Counted from the stretch's first letter, positions 34,572-47,657 are shown. The stretch: 64,000 nt of DNA from Lepidonotus clava (GCA_936440205.1 OW387139.1:34746378-34810377); one strand, 5' to 3'. Made by a program: numbers and translations. The notes: generated by a model not told the origin, from the sequence alone.

Positions 34572-37203
34572 AAAGGTTCTTTGAGTAGACTCTATTCTTC
34601 TTTGGACGCAGGTTGATGTAATTTATAGGTGCGCTGTCAAATTCCTAACGATACGCTCAAAGACGAAATGGGATTAATTCTAACAAAAAGGTTATTGTTT
34701 GTGGTTGTTTTCATTGTATATTCTATTCAAGATCTGTTTTTATATTTAAACGTACTTGTCTCAAATTACTGAATTTATTCTCTTAATTTATTTTATTATT
34801 TTGTTAGTCTATAGTGGTTACCAACTTAGAGAATGTGCCAAGTGAGGTTTTATATCAGAGAAGTTGATAGGCCTGGCTAGCGTTATCTTATCTTGGCCAT
34901 CAGGCTTGGGTGGGCTCAGCATAAGAGGTCGTTATAAACCTATCCTAGGATATCTACATTTAATGGTGTAACAAGTCACTGACTAAGACTCTCATTCACT
35001 TAATAATGGCTTAACAGATTGCGATTGTAACAGATTAATGGAAAGCTTGTTTGATTATTGGGGCATGAAAGGTCGTGTGGTTTGGCACTCACGCCACGGT
35101 AGGTAATTGGGGGAGGCTTAATTAAAGAAAGTGTCATAAATCTATCATCCGCAGCATGTGCATGTCTCATACACTAAACGAAACCTATTGAATAAGGTTA
35201 AATAGCAGTTATGATCTACCACCAAAGCAGTTACACTTTCCTTTTCAAAACAATTCCTGATTCGATTATTACAAAAGCTCACAGTCATCTGGTTTTGTTT
35301 TGAAAAAGTATTTTGGCTATTTAAAGGCAGAAAATAAAGTAAGTCTACTGCTCTTAAGAGATATCAAATTATCATACATTTTATTTCAAGAGATTCCGTC
35401 TGATATTGGAGCAGGAATACAAAAAAAATATACAAGCTCATAGTGCTCTTAAATTATTTGCAATAGAATTTTTGAGATATTATTTTTTGGCAATGAATAA
35501 AGCATGTCTACTGCACTTACAAAACACTCTTTTTTAAATCGGTCTGCTGGTTCTGGAGGAGGGAGGAGGGGCTGCCGTCATCCTTCTATCAATGGCAGTC
35601 AATTCCGCCCACACGTGAGGTAGAAAAGCATGTCTAAAGCGTGTGCCTTTATATATACATTTATATATAACAAATGGTTGGTGAGGTAGCGGTGCGGCCG
35701 GCGGGCCTGTTTACGTTGGCCGGGAGCAGCAGCCCTTCACCACACCTGTCCGCACCTTCACACCTCACCTTTGATGGATCAGCCAGTCGGGGCAGGGTCT
35801 TTCATCTTAGTCACCTTTCTCACAGCCACCATCTCCAACTCATCTCCAACTGTTGGTAGCCTGCAACGCAACTGACTTCTCCTTCTGCAGGGATTTGTAT
35901 ACATTATTTTGTTGCCTCAGCCCTAGTCCTGTACTTTGCGTTGTCCTCGTATCCATATTCCCCGATCCCGTCATTTTCATCCTGTCATGCCCTCAACTTG
36001 AAACAAATCCTACACAAATAAACGATCTCCCCTGTTTGCCCCTGCTAACATAGTGTTCTTCGTCATGTCCTATTTCTATATTATGCTCCGAGTGTACCTT
36101 CATACCGATTCATATTCCATCACCGTTCCTATGCAAGGGATTAAAATAAAGTCACATTTTCTTTTTGTTTAACAACTGCCGAGGTGGCGTTGATATACGT
36201 TATCAATGGAGAGGGCGGGGGAAATATTCAGGATATATCAAAACTAACTTTCATCTCTTTCAATTTCTCTCCTATTTCTTCTTCCCACTCCTTCTCTCGC
36301 TCACCTTCATTCTTAACCCTTGGGATTAGCTTTAGGTCCCTCCTACTCCCTATGGCTTGGTATAAATCTCCGTAGATGAGTTACTGGAGTATTTTGTTGA
36401 GGTTGTAGGAGGTCTGATAAAATGAAACGTCTATAATTCCTTCTTGGTGTGAGTATAAAGGCCAGAAATGCCAGTTTGAGACGGATGTAGACCAACCGTC
36501 CATAAAATGTCTTTGATCTTACAGGGATTGATGTATTTAGACCTATTGTGTTTTTAGAAGGAACAATACCAGAGAATAAAAGATAAAAAAAGGTTTATAC
36601 TAGTAATCATCATCTGTCAAAGTTGAATGGAAGGTAATGACTGCACAAATTACCTTCACGCTATGATCTGAGCTCAGGATAGCAAGAAGTTGTGAGTCCC
36701 TTACAAATTTAACTGTAGGGAACAACGGTCACAGAAATAATATCATAAAAGGGCATTATCAATATAACTTATTATAAGACACTCATTTGTGTATGAATCA
36801 CGTTGATGTGTTTCTCACTTGTGTCTTCTAATCAAAGAAAGAAGCGACTTAAATTATATTCATCTATAGCCACTCATGTACAGTTAAACCTTTTTATGAT
36901 CACCACCAGAAATGGTGATTTTCACCGTATGAATGGTTACAGATAAATACTTAGAAACCGTACCCTTACATAGGCGTCTCTCTATATATAAGGTTTCTTC
37001 TCAGAACTTTCTTTTATCCTGCCCTATTTTTCGATTGCCCTTTAGATGTCTTTTTATGATATCCCATTTTCCTGGGTATTGATTAGTGATACCATTTTAT
37101 TTATGTAAGTAAGTATGTGACCAATCGAATTGCTAGGAAATCCGCACATTATTTCAAACAATATGGCCTTAAGAATGATATTGGTATTATTTATTCCTTT
37201 ATA
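34572..37203. other. Non-coding stretch
   Basis: A single-copy patch at 35060-35140 contains homeodomain-like TAATTA/TTAATTAA words in a GC-mixed context. A GC-rich patch lies at 35670-35790. Frames of 61-66 codons show no domains. No repeat is recognised. Confidence 0.35.
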
Positions 37204-37458
37204 CAGAGTCACCATTTTTCCTACTTTTGTAGGATTTCCAACGTTTTGGTGGTTTTGGATTGTGCAATCATTTTTTCTGACATCATTTAGATATTGTTCT
37301 TAGAGTATTTTTGTCTTAGTTCCAAGCTATTCAAATATGAATTCAATGTCAGGTCTATTCGCAAAGGTCATTCCCATCCTAGTTTCTTCTGGAATAAAAG
37401 TAGGAAAAGTGTTTCCTACAAATCCTACTTTTTTCATCAGTCGGGAATGGTAGCTCTG
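37204..37458 (+). repeat. Interspersed repeat family B, copy 1
   Basis: This 255-bp sequence begins CAGAGTCACCATTTTTCCTA and ends TGGTAGCTCTG. It shares long blocks with 56733-56991 in the same orientation (CCTACTTTTGTAGGA, AAGGTCATT, AAAAGTAGGAAAA). The terminal CAGAG/CTCTG inverted repeats suggest a hAT-like MITE. The flanking duplication is imperfect here. Confidence 0.65.
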
Positions 37459-38864
37459 TTTCTATGTATATAAAGATATTTCTTCTACGGACGTAGATCT
37501 ATGCTTTGCAGTTATGATATTTCGTAATTCATAATCATAAGTAATAAACAATTAAGATTTATATTTAGTTTACACTGTTATAACAGAACGCAATGGAAAT
37601 AGGCCATGATTATATCAAAATCATTCATTGGTTAAGAAAAAAGATGAAATGAAAAAGCGTGCTTGAATAAAAACAAGATAAAAGCAAACATAATTCATAG
37701 AACATAAAGGGTAAAATGATGCCTTTATAGTTCAAGGGTATTCTTATGGTCTTGATGTTGTCCTTTGGAGAATGTTGAAAGTAGTAAGATGGAATCCCCT
37801 ACGCTGAAAATATTCAATTATGGAAACACCAATGATGAAGCAAATGATTATGTGTCAAAATAATATTACTGCGGATTTCAAATAAACGATGCATCTATTT
37901 CAAGACTATAAAAATGATACATATATGATGAATGTAACTTCATACATAGTGTTCTATCAAAATGAGGTACAAATTAATCAAGCAGTATAGAAATTAATGA
38001 TCTCGTTATATTTTGGTAAGTATCGAGTTATTCAACCATAGCATGGCAGAATACCTATTCTGTTGACACACAATGACATGCACAAATGAACTACATGTAT
38101 TGAAGTGTCTGTGTGGTTTATCCAATATAATTGGCGGGTTACCTGTGGTCGCCTGTGGTCAAAATTACCAATCTACATTAATGTGGCCTAGGGGCAGATA
38201 TTTCCCAAGGGGGGGGGGGTCATATGTAGGTCCACATAGTACTTAAACAGTGTGCATTTGTGTGCGCCCCTGCAAGCACAGTAAAAAACAAATAGGATTG
38301 CATATTAAATGAAAATACGGTTTTATTAATGTCTAAATAAACAAGGTATATTCTAAAGAAGGTTGCTTTAGTGTCACATTTGAAAAATGATTCAATATTG
38401 AACGTTCATATTGAATGAGTAATAGATTGAAGAAACCTCTATTTCCAACCAATATGATTCATTGATTGAATACTTATGGCAAATGTTAATTCATTATGAG
38501 TTTCACAAGAGTGACAAAAGGCTTCTGATTGTGATTTTCCTCACAAGTATTTTGATGGTCAGTTGGTTTGAACCTGTCCAGTTTGAACGGTCAATCCAAA
38601 CAATCGAAAATTAACGCATTTATCTACACATACTACTTAGTTCGTCTATATTTATAACTACATAATACCATTGAACAGTGAATGGCTCATAATTTCAGAT
38701 ATATCATTGTTTCTTTGGATTCCACCATTGACACATACTTCTATAATATTGCTGCTATGTTATATAGTCACACATCCAGTGTGTTACTTTTTTATGTATC
38801 TTTATCTAAAAGGCATGCCAGAACACTCAATGTCTCTCTTTAACCTGCACTAAGCCGGGGTAAG
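37459..38864. other. AT-rich non-coding stretch
   Basis: A G-run lies at 38208-38218. No gene or repeat element is recognised. Confidence 0.4.
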
Positions 38865-38870
38865 CCGTGT

Positions 38871-39060
38871 TGACCTTAAGCTGACCTTGACTGCAGGTAA
38901 GGTCACGGCAGGGTGGTCAAGGTCAAACGGGAAACAGTAGGCGCAGTGTGCGTGCGCAGCGGCCGATGGATCCCAGGCAGCTTGTGCCGAGATTGACCCT
39001 GCCTTGGGTGAACCCTATAAATCACTGGGTCAAACCGGGGGGCACCTTGTGTGTGTGTGT
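38871..39060. promoter_or_regulatory. Nuclear-receptor site cluster with NRF1-like motif and TATAAA
   Basis: TGACCT at 38871-38876 and 38882-38887, 5 bp apart, form a DR5, the classic retinoic-acid-receptor arrangement. TGACCTTGA (38882-38890) and TCAAGGTCA (38917-38925) are extended monomer sites of the NR5A/ERR type. A further AGGTCA lies at 38900-38905. Downstream, GCGTGCGCAG near 38948 resembles an NRF1 site, more GGGTCA/TGACCC half-sites follow, and CTATAAAT lies near 39014. The set resembles an enhancer or promoter. A 68-codon frame here has no domain. Confidence 0.5.
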
Positions 39061-40285
39061 GTTTGGGGGGAAAAGGAAAGCCTTGTTCACACTAACTGGG
39101 ATTGTAAGTAGCTGCGACACGAGGTTAGTCTTGGTTGCATATTTGCTTAAGTAATAATTTCTACCTAACAAGGGCCACAGACTATGACGATTCGTGTTGG
39201 AGGCGATTTTTCATACAAATATAAATAGCTTTGATTTAAAGGCGCATGTAAAATAATTTCAATATGGGAATTTATCTCAATGTTATATTATGAAAAGAAA
39301 ATGGGAAGTACGGGCATTTCTACAACCATGTATTGAACTATAGCTTGATGGCAACTCCGTCTAAGCTTCATAGTAGGCCTACCCACCGCATTGTATTCTT
39401 TATGTTGACATTGTGACTTAGTCAAGCGATAACAAATCTAGCATTGTAATTTTACCCCAATATGAAAATTTGCATTAATGGGCATACATTTACAGAAAAG
39501 TCGCACAATGTAAGGGTGGTATGGACCAGTCGCGGTAGCGGGGGTGGCGGGGGCGGACAGGTCGTCCAACCTGACCTCTCAGGGCAGGCTCCTCACACAG
39601 AGTTTGGCCCAAAATGAAAGGCCTCTGCTTGGAGAGTGAACGATCAAGACTGATGTCTATATTTAATCATCTATAACCATGTTTCCTACTCTCCATGCAA
39701 ATCTGTCCTTTCTTATCTTGAGTCAGAATTTCACCAACGAGTTACGCAACTCTGTCATGTTTTCTGAGGATCCTAGTGAGTAATCAATCATGTCATAATT
39801 ATCAACATGTCTGTCGTGTTTCAAGATTAAGATGCATGCATGACTGTTTGGACAACTCCTGACGGCTTGGGCAATAGTTATTTAGAAAAAAAAAAATGGT
39901 CATGAGCATTTTGGAAGACGTTTTTAAAAATTAGATATTTCCAAATCGTCAAAATGTACCATACTAAAATGAGGATCTTGATCGTTGAATTCCCCAAGTT
40001 GATGGTTTATATTCTCTAGTTCTGTTTGACTCTGGTATATATTATGTGAAGTGCGTGATCGCGCCACGTGGCGCCGACCTCTGTAGACATGACATCCTCG
40101 TGTGCCGGGGTGGCCCTGCACTCCTCACCCAAACGCGGAGTTATAGGGGAAGAGGTCATTTGACGAGCAATATTAGTAGACATAACCCCCCCCCCCCCCC
40201 CCGCTCGGTCTTGTACTGTCAAAATATGATTCCGGTGGAAGACACACCATACTAATGGGTGTGTTAGTTTCTTGATTAAAATGCA
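39061..40285. other. Non-coding stretch with E-box palindrome
   Basis: A GC-rich single-copy patch lies at 39530-39640. A perfect 14-bp palindrome, GCGCCACGTGGCGC, lies at 40061-40074 and centres on a CACGTG E-box. A C-run of about 16 lies near 40187-40202. Frames in the patch on both strands show no domain. Confidence 0.4.
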
Positions 40286-40289
40286 AGGA

Positions 40290-41165
40290 GCAATCCGATT
40301 TTAGGACTGATGGTTATTTGTCAGTCTTATATCGGTTTGCCAATTATGTAGCTTTTGGTCCTGAAATCGGTCCAGAATCGGTCCCATACCCATGATCCAC
40401 AGTGAAGATCAAAACCGACAGTTTCCTTGTTTTTTTAGACTAGATTACATAGTGAATGTATGGAAAAAATATTGCATGGCTTAATGTAATCATCATTCAA
40501 CAAATAATTATGCATTAAACTCTTTGATAGCAGTAATGCAGCTGGAAGTATATAATATTTAGTGTAGGAACAAAAATGAATGAAAACAATAAATATCCAT
40601 CAGAAAGCATCAAATAAGGTAATATATTAATCTGCATAAAGTTTTGATTTCCTAAATCATATTCAAAGTTAAAATCTCATCGATGTTAAAACGAATTAGA
40701 TACCATGGAAAATGTTTGGACTTAATGAAATCGGTCCAGAATCGGTCCAGAAATATTAAACATGATCAATAATTTTGTCGGACCATTGTCGGTTTGAAAT
40801 CGGTTGGAATGTGTTCTACATGTATTTTAATTGTCGGTTCAGAAATCGGTTCAGAAAAAATCGCTTGGCATGATCCATGAGCCAATTCCCAAGAAAAATG
40901 CAATCTATATAATGAATTATTATTAGTAATCTATATAATGAATGCGTACTGTACTTAATATTAATTGTTTTGGGAATGGTATAGAGTTTACCTCTATGCA
41001 ACTCAGATGTAAAAAGGAAACAAGTGTAAAAGCTTATTTTACGTCTGATAAAATAAAAGAATTAATAAAAAAAAAAAATAAAAAAATGCAGACCGATTTT
41101 GAACAGACGGATTTTCTGAACTGATAATGGACCGATTATAAAATTGATCCACTGTCGGTCCTGTT
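40290..41165. repeat. AATCGGTCC-rich repeat region
   Basis: AATCGGTCCAG-type words recur at 40366-40385, 40730-40757, 40777-40807 and 40831-40864. They reappear inverted (GACCGATT) at 41090-41161. ACCGACAGT near 40416 is mirrored by ACTGTCGGT near 41152. The layout resembles a degraded element with iterated subterminal motifs, but clear termini and a target duplication were not found. Confidence 0.4.
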
Positions 41166-44100
41166 TTGTCGTCTCGGGGATCACCAGCTTCAGGTCCTGC
41201 AATGACGCCACGCAGGGACTATATATAATATCATTAGATTCCAAATTTAATTCTCTAAACTCCCCATTGAAAGAATTGAAATAATTTGTAAATTGAAGAT
41301 TCTATTTAGATCCATATTATGCATTTTCCTAGCTTTAGAACGATACCAAGATGATTAAAATTGATCAAGAATTGTAAGAATTATAAGGATTTCTTTGTAA
41401 AAGCTTAGGGCAACTTAATGTTTTTGATCGCAATTTGCTGAAATGATCTATAGTGTAAACGGCCAGTTGTAGCGAATTGCTGAATAAATGTTCAGTTCTT
41501 GGTAAGAGAAATGGATGCCTTTTTGTTTAGGTCTTTGCATTCACAGACGACAGTCAATTTCCTTTGTTTATTTAAAGTTACTATAATGCATAAAATCTTA
41601 GCTATTTTTATTATGTATAGTATATCCACCATCGGGTAAATTGTTACTTCATCTGAATTAAAGTCACAGGAAGCATAGAAGTATGGGTTTACCGTCACCT
41701 TACTTTATTTACTGAGTCTCTTACTTAGTTTCCTAGACAATTAGTTTCTTAGTTATTCTGTGAATTATGTCTCCTGCAAAGCTCTTATCAGGCCCCATAT
41801 TTTCCTCTACACTTGGTACTTTGTTTAATAAGCCACCCCAGCCCCACTCCACCCTATCTCTCCCCCCCACCTTCCATTTCCCGGGGAAAACACCTAGGCT
41901 GACCTGGAAATCCACCTGTGTGCTGAGACAGGTAAGGTAACACGGCCCCAGCCTGTGACTGTTGGCACGTGCAGGTTCACGCTGACATCAGGTGGTAACA
42001 ACAGATTAAACAATATGTCAATCCGCCCCTCTTTTCTGCATGATCAATAAAAGATCTTGGTGCCTCTCCTTTAAATGTGACCTTGGCTGCTTAATGACTA
42101 TTCTCTCAAGTTCCCTGGCCAATGGTTTTCTTCTAAGAACCTCTCTGTTGTGCTATACAGTATTAGTAGTGTAATAAACTGATAAATATAGTTAAAATCA
42201 TAGTGCCTGAGTTGTGAATCTCAGTATTTTTTATCTGCAATATATGCCGTTCCTTCTGTACGTAGTGGGTATGAGGATGATTAAGCTTGGCGTCATGTTA
42301 CTAGTTCTTTATCGGGTACTTAACCGTTATCGCCTCTGGGTATACATCCTTTTTATTTCCGAAATGTGCTGAAGGTATTTGTATGATGTTTTATGCGTTC
42401 TCAAATTACTGTGTTCACGTACAATATGCAGATTATGTGTGATAGATCTTGATATAAATTACATTTCGTCGTAACTCCCATGATACTGAGGCAAGCTATC
42501 AGTAGAAGAAAATGTTGATGATAGAAGCATTTCTATTATTTCTGTAACAATAATTTTGAATACTATAGTGTATTAGGTCAGCAGAATAAGACCTTTATTC
42601 TATGGCTCTAGGTCCCACGCAATCGTACAAAAACAAGTGATTGCTCTAGCTGAACAAGCTAAATCATCTTTCGTTGGCTCTCAGCAATAATTGACCTATG
42701 TGGATGAGGATAGAGCTTGTTTTACATTGTAGTTTGATAGCATTAGTCTGAGTGTGCAAACTTCAATATCTATTTATCGATTATAACTGGAGCTTTAACT
42801 GTTTGGTAAGTTATCATATCAGCAAGTTGCATGGGTGTCTTCATTTTCGTAACTGACACTAAAAATGATAAAGCTCTCTCATACCTCTTTTCCGTTAGAA
42901 TAAATTAACTGTCACCGCATACCCCAGACAGAGGAACCCACGTATGTTTCAGTGAACTCCCCAATTATCATTCTCAGGAAATTCTCAGGAAATTAATAAC
43001 CATATATCCTATTCTCCATATAGATAATGATGTTGAGGCATGAACTAAAAAGACTCACACCATACTCTAGCCTCTATTGCATTTCAGTTGTGCTCTTCTG
43101 TAGAAATGTATTCCCGAGACATGGGTGAAATACTGGTGGTGTGGTGAAGGTCAATTATAATAATCACAGGTAGAACTGAGGGGGTGGGGAGGAAACTGGA
43201 AGGCAGCAGAAGGGAGGGGGGCGCCCGTCATGCGTCATCACACGACACTGCGTTGCCAGGTAAATGCCTTTTTTTCTGGTACTATTGAACACAAGAAGAA
43301 CCACACTTAAGTTGTATGAATGCCCATGAATGTGTTTAAATAAATCCATTGCCTATCTGCATGTGGTAATTTTACTTGTACGCCAGGAAAGTCCCAGACT
43401 TGCTAATGGGGAGAGTATAAATGACTCCACGCAGCACATTGGTTGACTGTATGCAGCACATTGTTGTCTACTTGTTGCAGCGGTGATTCTGTAATCGCCT
43501 GCTAAACGATACCCCAGAGACAAATCAATATGGCCTTTCATGGAATAGTGGCTTAAGGATTCAACACTGTGCTGTTTTTACCGCTCTCTTTTTAGCAGGA
43601 ATATGATATTGGCTTGATGCAATCTTGGTTAACAACCATCCACTATATGTAAATACCCAGAGACTAAACAATGTTCTATTCAAATAGTTTAGTGTCGGTG
43701 TACGATGTTTTTGTAACGTATATCCTAATAATTCTCGTCCTTCTCTCTTCTGATGCCCATCCGTATGATGCCAAATTAATCAATCTGGACTTAAAGGACA
43801 TAAAAAAGAGATCTTTGGTATAAGGCAGGTTATTGAGGGAACACATAATAACCATCGGATTGTGGCCCATACTACAGATTATGCTGCTTGGTACCATAGA
43901 ATACATCAGGAACGTTCGTGGATCTTTCCAAATCATTATATGAACTCTCAGATTGTATCTTATTTCCTGACTGGTGTAAAATTACGCTGTGTGACTATTT
44001 TAAGCGTGCATTTCATGGTGGAGATACATGTAGAATAACTCCGATCAACTATGCTATGTTTGCAGACCATAGGCCTATTTATGTCGCACTACGTGTTATA

Positions 44101-45410
44101 TTGTGCAGCAGTGAGCATGGTCAGTAGATGATATATAATTGTATTCCTACATAAGGTATAGCTTGGTAGAAGATACCCAATGCCGTATATTCAGCGTTGG
44201 GGTACATTAATATCCGTATTGAAATATAAAACACTAACTTCCTAATAAGCACCCAATGACCATGGTTTAAGTGATGTGGTCAACCAGTGCTATACCTATT
44301 TACATGTCCTTTTTCGGTCTGCCAAGCCATATGGCCTCGTGCCAAGTTATAGACTCCCTCCTGGTGCTGCTGTGTTCCTCACAGACAAAAGCCCTGCTGA
44401 CCAAACCCCTTGACCAGTCTGAGTAAATCAATGGTCAGTTTAATTGGACAATGCGCTATAAACACGCTTGGCTTGGGGACCCTATCAGGCCCACGTTAAA
44501 GCCCCAGAAGGTTGTGTAAGGTTACAGGAAGGCTGCTGGTTGAGTCTAGAAATTACATTCACGCAGACACGAAGGCATGTTATATCACCCTCTGTGGCGT
44601 AAATCATAGATAGGGTCATTAGTGCTACCTATGCTGCCTCCTAATGCTTTTATGTAACACTCCCATAGCCTGCAAAACGGAAATAATATATCCGGTCCAT
44701 ATGGTTCAGAATACTTAGAAACTAATTCACTTATTTCCAAATATTTTTGATATTGTTTTGTTGCCTACACATAATTTGTATACAGCAATTCTTTAGTGAT
44801 ATAATTTAGCTTCTCTGATAGTAAGCATCAAAGATGTGTGTATCAAGGTGTTGCAGTATTGTAAATGGACATTCTGATCTTGGTATGATATTCAACTGAG
44901 CATATTCAGTAACTAGATTCACTGTCGGGTGTTTGAATAATCATATTACATGAAAGATTTCAGCCGATTTCAATGATAAAATAGTAAGATGATATGTTCG
45001 AGAAGCATACCAGAAATTAAGGAAGTTCAGGGTGTGGAGGCGGGGAAGAATGTCAGTTAGAAAGGTGCAGGGAAGTCATAATTATAGTCTATACGGATAA
45101 ACGCAGGACTATCACCACACAGAAAGGATGCCCCATGCGGAAATTAAAATTTATAGAGGATGTTTTAAGCTTTCAAATGATACCAAGCACATCACAATTG
45201 GACAATTTTCAAGTTACAGGCGTTGAACACAGGACTGTTGGTCTTCCTGAAAATTACAAAAAGTCCAGATATTGAATATTTATCAAAATATTTAGTAATA
45301 AAATCAAATTTCCTCATAAATTAACAGAAAGGCTTAAAAAGCTATTATGCGTAAAACTTTTGATTTAGCAAAGATAATCTATTCTAGTTTGGACTGATTA
45401 TATATATTGA
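41166..45410. other. Non-coding stretch
   Basis: Short frames only. Single-copy GC-richer patches lie at 41930-42110 (with TGACCTTGG, an ERR/NR5A-like site, near 42080) and 44330-44560. No repeat element is recognised before the LINE fragment at 45411. Confidence 0.35.
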
Positions 45411-45584
45411 AATGTGATCTGTAAATTTGAAAGGGGTATACCGAAGACAAATGTTTATTATAAGAGTCCATATTTTCAGGGAGCCAGAATTTGGGACCAA
45501 TTGCCGAATGATATTAAGGCAATTGATAACAAACTGGAATTTAAACGTAGAATTATCATTCGGTTACAAGGAAATATTGTATGA
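45411..45584 (+). pseudogene. C-terminal remnant of LINE reverse-transcriptase ORF
   Basis: About 57 codons are open, with an in-frame stop just before 45411. The key pattern is an aromatic-rich block, then RIWDQLPNDIK, then FKRRI. This matches the conserved tail of LINE ORF2 proteins (the W-x-x-LP-x-x-I and F-K-x-x-L signature). No catalytic reverse-transcriptase or endonuclease motif is present, so it is dead. Confidence 0.65.
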
Positions 45585-45678
45585 TCTTATCGTCTGATGC
45601 TGGCTTAACTTAGTTGGCATTATTGAAATAAATGTTATAGATTGAACTGTGTCACTTGGTATTGAAATGGTAACTTAA

Positions 45679-46106
45679 AGGTGAACCGCAAAGGAGAAAA
45701 CGAAAATCCTAATTATAGTACAAACCTCTTAATTAATGTTTATTTTGAGCTGCATTAGACTTGAATTAGCATATATGGATAATACAATAAGGTAAATAAG
45801 CTTTTATTAGGAGTGTGAATACACTCTCACATCTTATCTCACAGGGCTGTGATGTCATCTAAGCTACCAGTCACAGGTATAAGTGTGTGCAGTCAACCAT
45901 AGCAGGAGCCTTAACACCTTGCCATGCTTATCTATAAGAGCCTAGATGACGTCACCTGCACTCATTAGAAGCCACTATGCATCATAATTTTTAAATGTTA
46001 ATTTCTCCTATATCTATGATATATTCAAAGTATTTTTTTCAGATATATTTATAGGAATATATATTCAGTATATTATAAAAATTTAAAGTGCCTTTGCGGT
46101 TCTCCT
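45679..46106. mobile_element. TTAA MITE, family C, nested in the LINE fragment
   Basis: The termini are AGGTGAACCGCAAAGG and, read inward from the right, AGGAGAACCGCAAAGG. TTAA lies on each side (45675-45678 and 46107-46110). The inside carries GTGATGTCATCTAAG and TAGATGACGTCACCTG, an imperfect inner inverted repeat with CRE-like cores. No transposase is present. It must be younger than the LINE copy it interrupts. Confidence 0.8.
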
Positions 46107-46326
46107 TTAACTTAGTTACCATTTATATCTATATTTATTTACATTTAGAGTAATGAACTTTGATCTCTGTATTATGATAATTTACTGTATTTTGATTGTA
46201 TGTTATTAATTATAGTGAGCTTAACTTAGCGAGCTAATTATGTTTATCGTTGTATCATATACACTACTTACATGGAAGATCATCGTTGATGAATGTAGTT
46301 AAATAAATAGATAATAAATAAAAAAA

Positions 46327-47303
46327 GTCATGTTTTTCCAGAAGCGGTAAAAAATTTTGACAAAATGCACAAAATGTTTGCATTTCCATGGTAACCAAAC
46401 ATTTAATGTTAGATAATATATGGGGAGAAAATATTCCATTAAAGCAAACCATAACGCAAATCAGTTATATATTGTCAAATAAAATTTTCAGTGAACTTTG
46501 TTTGTTGACAAACCATGTATGATCATGCTTCATCTGATAACAGAATGGTATGCAAAATTCTATTCAAAAACAGATTTAGACTGTCATGAATACTCATTTT
46601 CTGACTTGTTTTGGTCTGTTGTGTGGTCCACACAAATACCTAGATTGTTTACCCAAAAACTGATGATGTCATCAAAATGTCATTTCCGGAATCCCCCCTG
46701 CATTTTCATTCTGCTAGCAGAGTCTCTAATGAGTATTATTTTTGGTGGAGAATGATGTGGGAATTGAGAGGAGGCAAACACGGATGAGCCTGGCTTAGTA
46801 CAGAAAGGAAAGGGGAGGAATTGACCTATTGACCCTGAAGATGACATCACTGATTATGGGGCAGTTGGGTCACATGGGGGGATTCCCCAACAAGTTGATT
46901 GCAGACCAGAAAACAAAAACAAACAGATCCTCTTTCCAAGGATCATAATTATCAGACTTCTAGCCACCAATATTTGATTTTAACTGGCAATATGATTTAT
47001 ATGAGTGTAGTTGAAGATGTCAGGATCGATTTTGAAAATTTAAAAAATTTAAAAATTTTGGATAATTTTGCATTGTGGTTTGCTTTAACATTCCAAATGT
47101 TTTTCAAATTATATGGAATGTTTAGAGTGGGATAACTGAATTCTACACAAAAGGTTGGTTTGAGACATTTTCCCTATTTTTCACAAATCTACCCATATCT
47201 CCTTTAGATATAACCCCTTTGGAGCATCCTTTCTATGTGTGGGGTCACTTATACTGGTATATTAAGCTTTATCTTAGGTACATTGTTTTGGGCATATTAG
47301 GCA
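46327..47303. other. Non-coding spacer
   Basis: Contains one X-box-like word (TTTCCATGGTAAC, near 46384). Frames at 46498-46755 and 46899-47135 have no recognised domain. Confidence 0.35.
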
Positions 47304-47460
47304 AATTAGGAGGAGAACGACTTTTCTGGGCCACTGGGAACCAGCCATAGGTTACTGGTGTACACACCAGGCACCAGCGGTCAAGCAAGTTCCCGGCGTG
47401 CTACACTGTTAACCTACTGCTGGTACCCAGTGGCCCAGAAAAGTAGTTCTCCTCCTAATT
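47304..47460. mobile_element. Short fold-back MITE
   Basis: The first about 41 bp (AATTAGGAGGAGAAC, then CTTTTCTGGGCCACTGGG) are repeated in reverse at the right end with about two differences. This gives a 157-bp near-palindrome. The flanks share the word TTTGGGCAT, so it may have inserted into a degenerate repeat. The target duplication is not resolved. Confidence 0.75.
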
Positions 47461-47657
47461 GTTTGGGCATCTTTTAGGCATATCAAAAGCATGATAGGCA
47501 CATCTTAGATGCACTTCAACTGCATCTTTGGCACAACTCAGGGGTATTGCAGGGGGATTTTAGGGGAATCTTAGAGGGATCATAGGTGCATCTTATAGTC
47601 TCATAGTCTCATAGGATTCTTGGAATACTCTTCTTTAGGTATAACTGTTAGTATTAA
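47461..47657. repeat. Degenerate GGCATCTTAGG-type tandem repeat
   Basis: GGGCATCTTTTAGGCATATC, GGCACATCTTAGATGCAC, GGGAATCTTAGAGGGATCATAGG and similar words follow each other. The array is old and degenerate. Confidence 0.4.

Larger units (their letters stand above)
45411..46326 (+). mobile_element. LINE 3' fragment, interrupted by a MITE
   Basis: The frame 45411-45584 ends with the pattern typical of the C-terminus of non-LTR reverse-transcriptase proteins. A hydrophobic block is followed by ARIWDQLPNDIKAI, then a LEFKRRI motif, then a stop. A non-coding 3' region follows and closes with an A-rich TAAATAAATAGATAATAAATA tail at about 46299-46326. Everything upstream of the last 57 or so codons is missing or unrecognisable, consistent with 5' truncation. 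A 428-bp TTAA MITE (45679-46106) interrupts the 3' region. The family (CR1, Jockey or similar) is not resolved. Confidence 0.65.
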
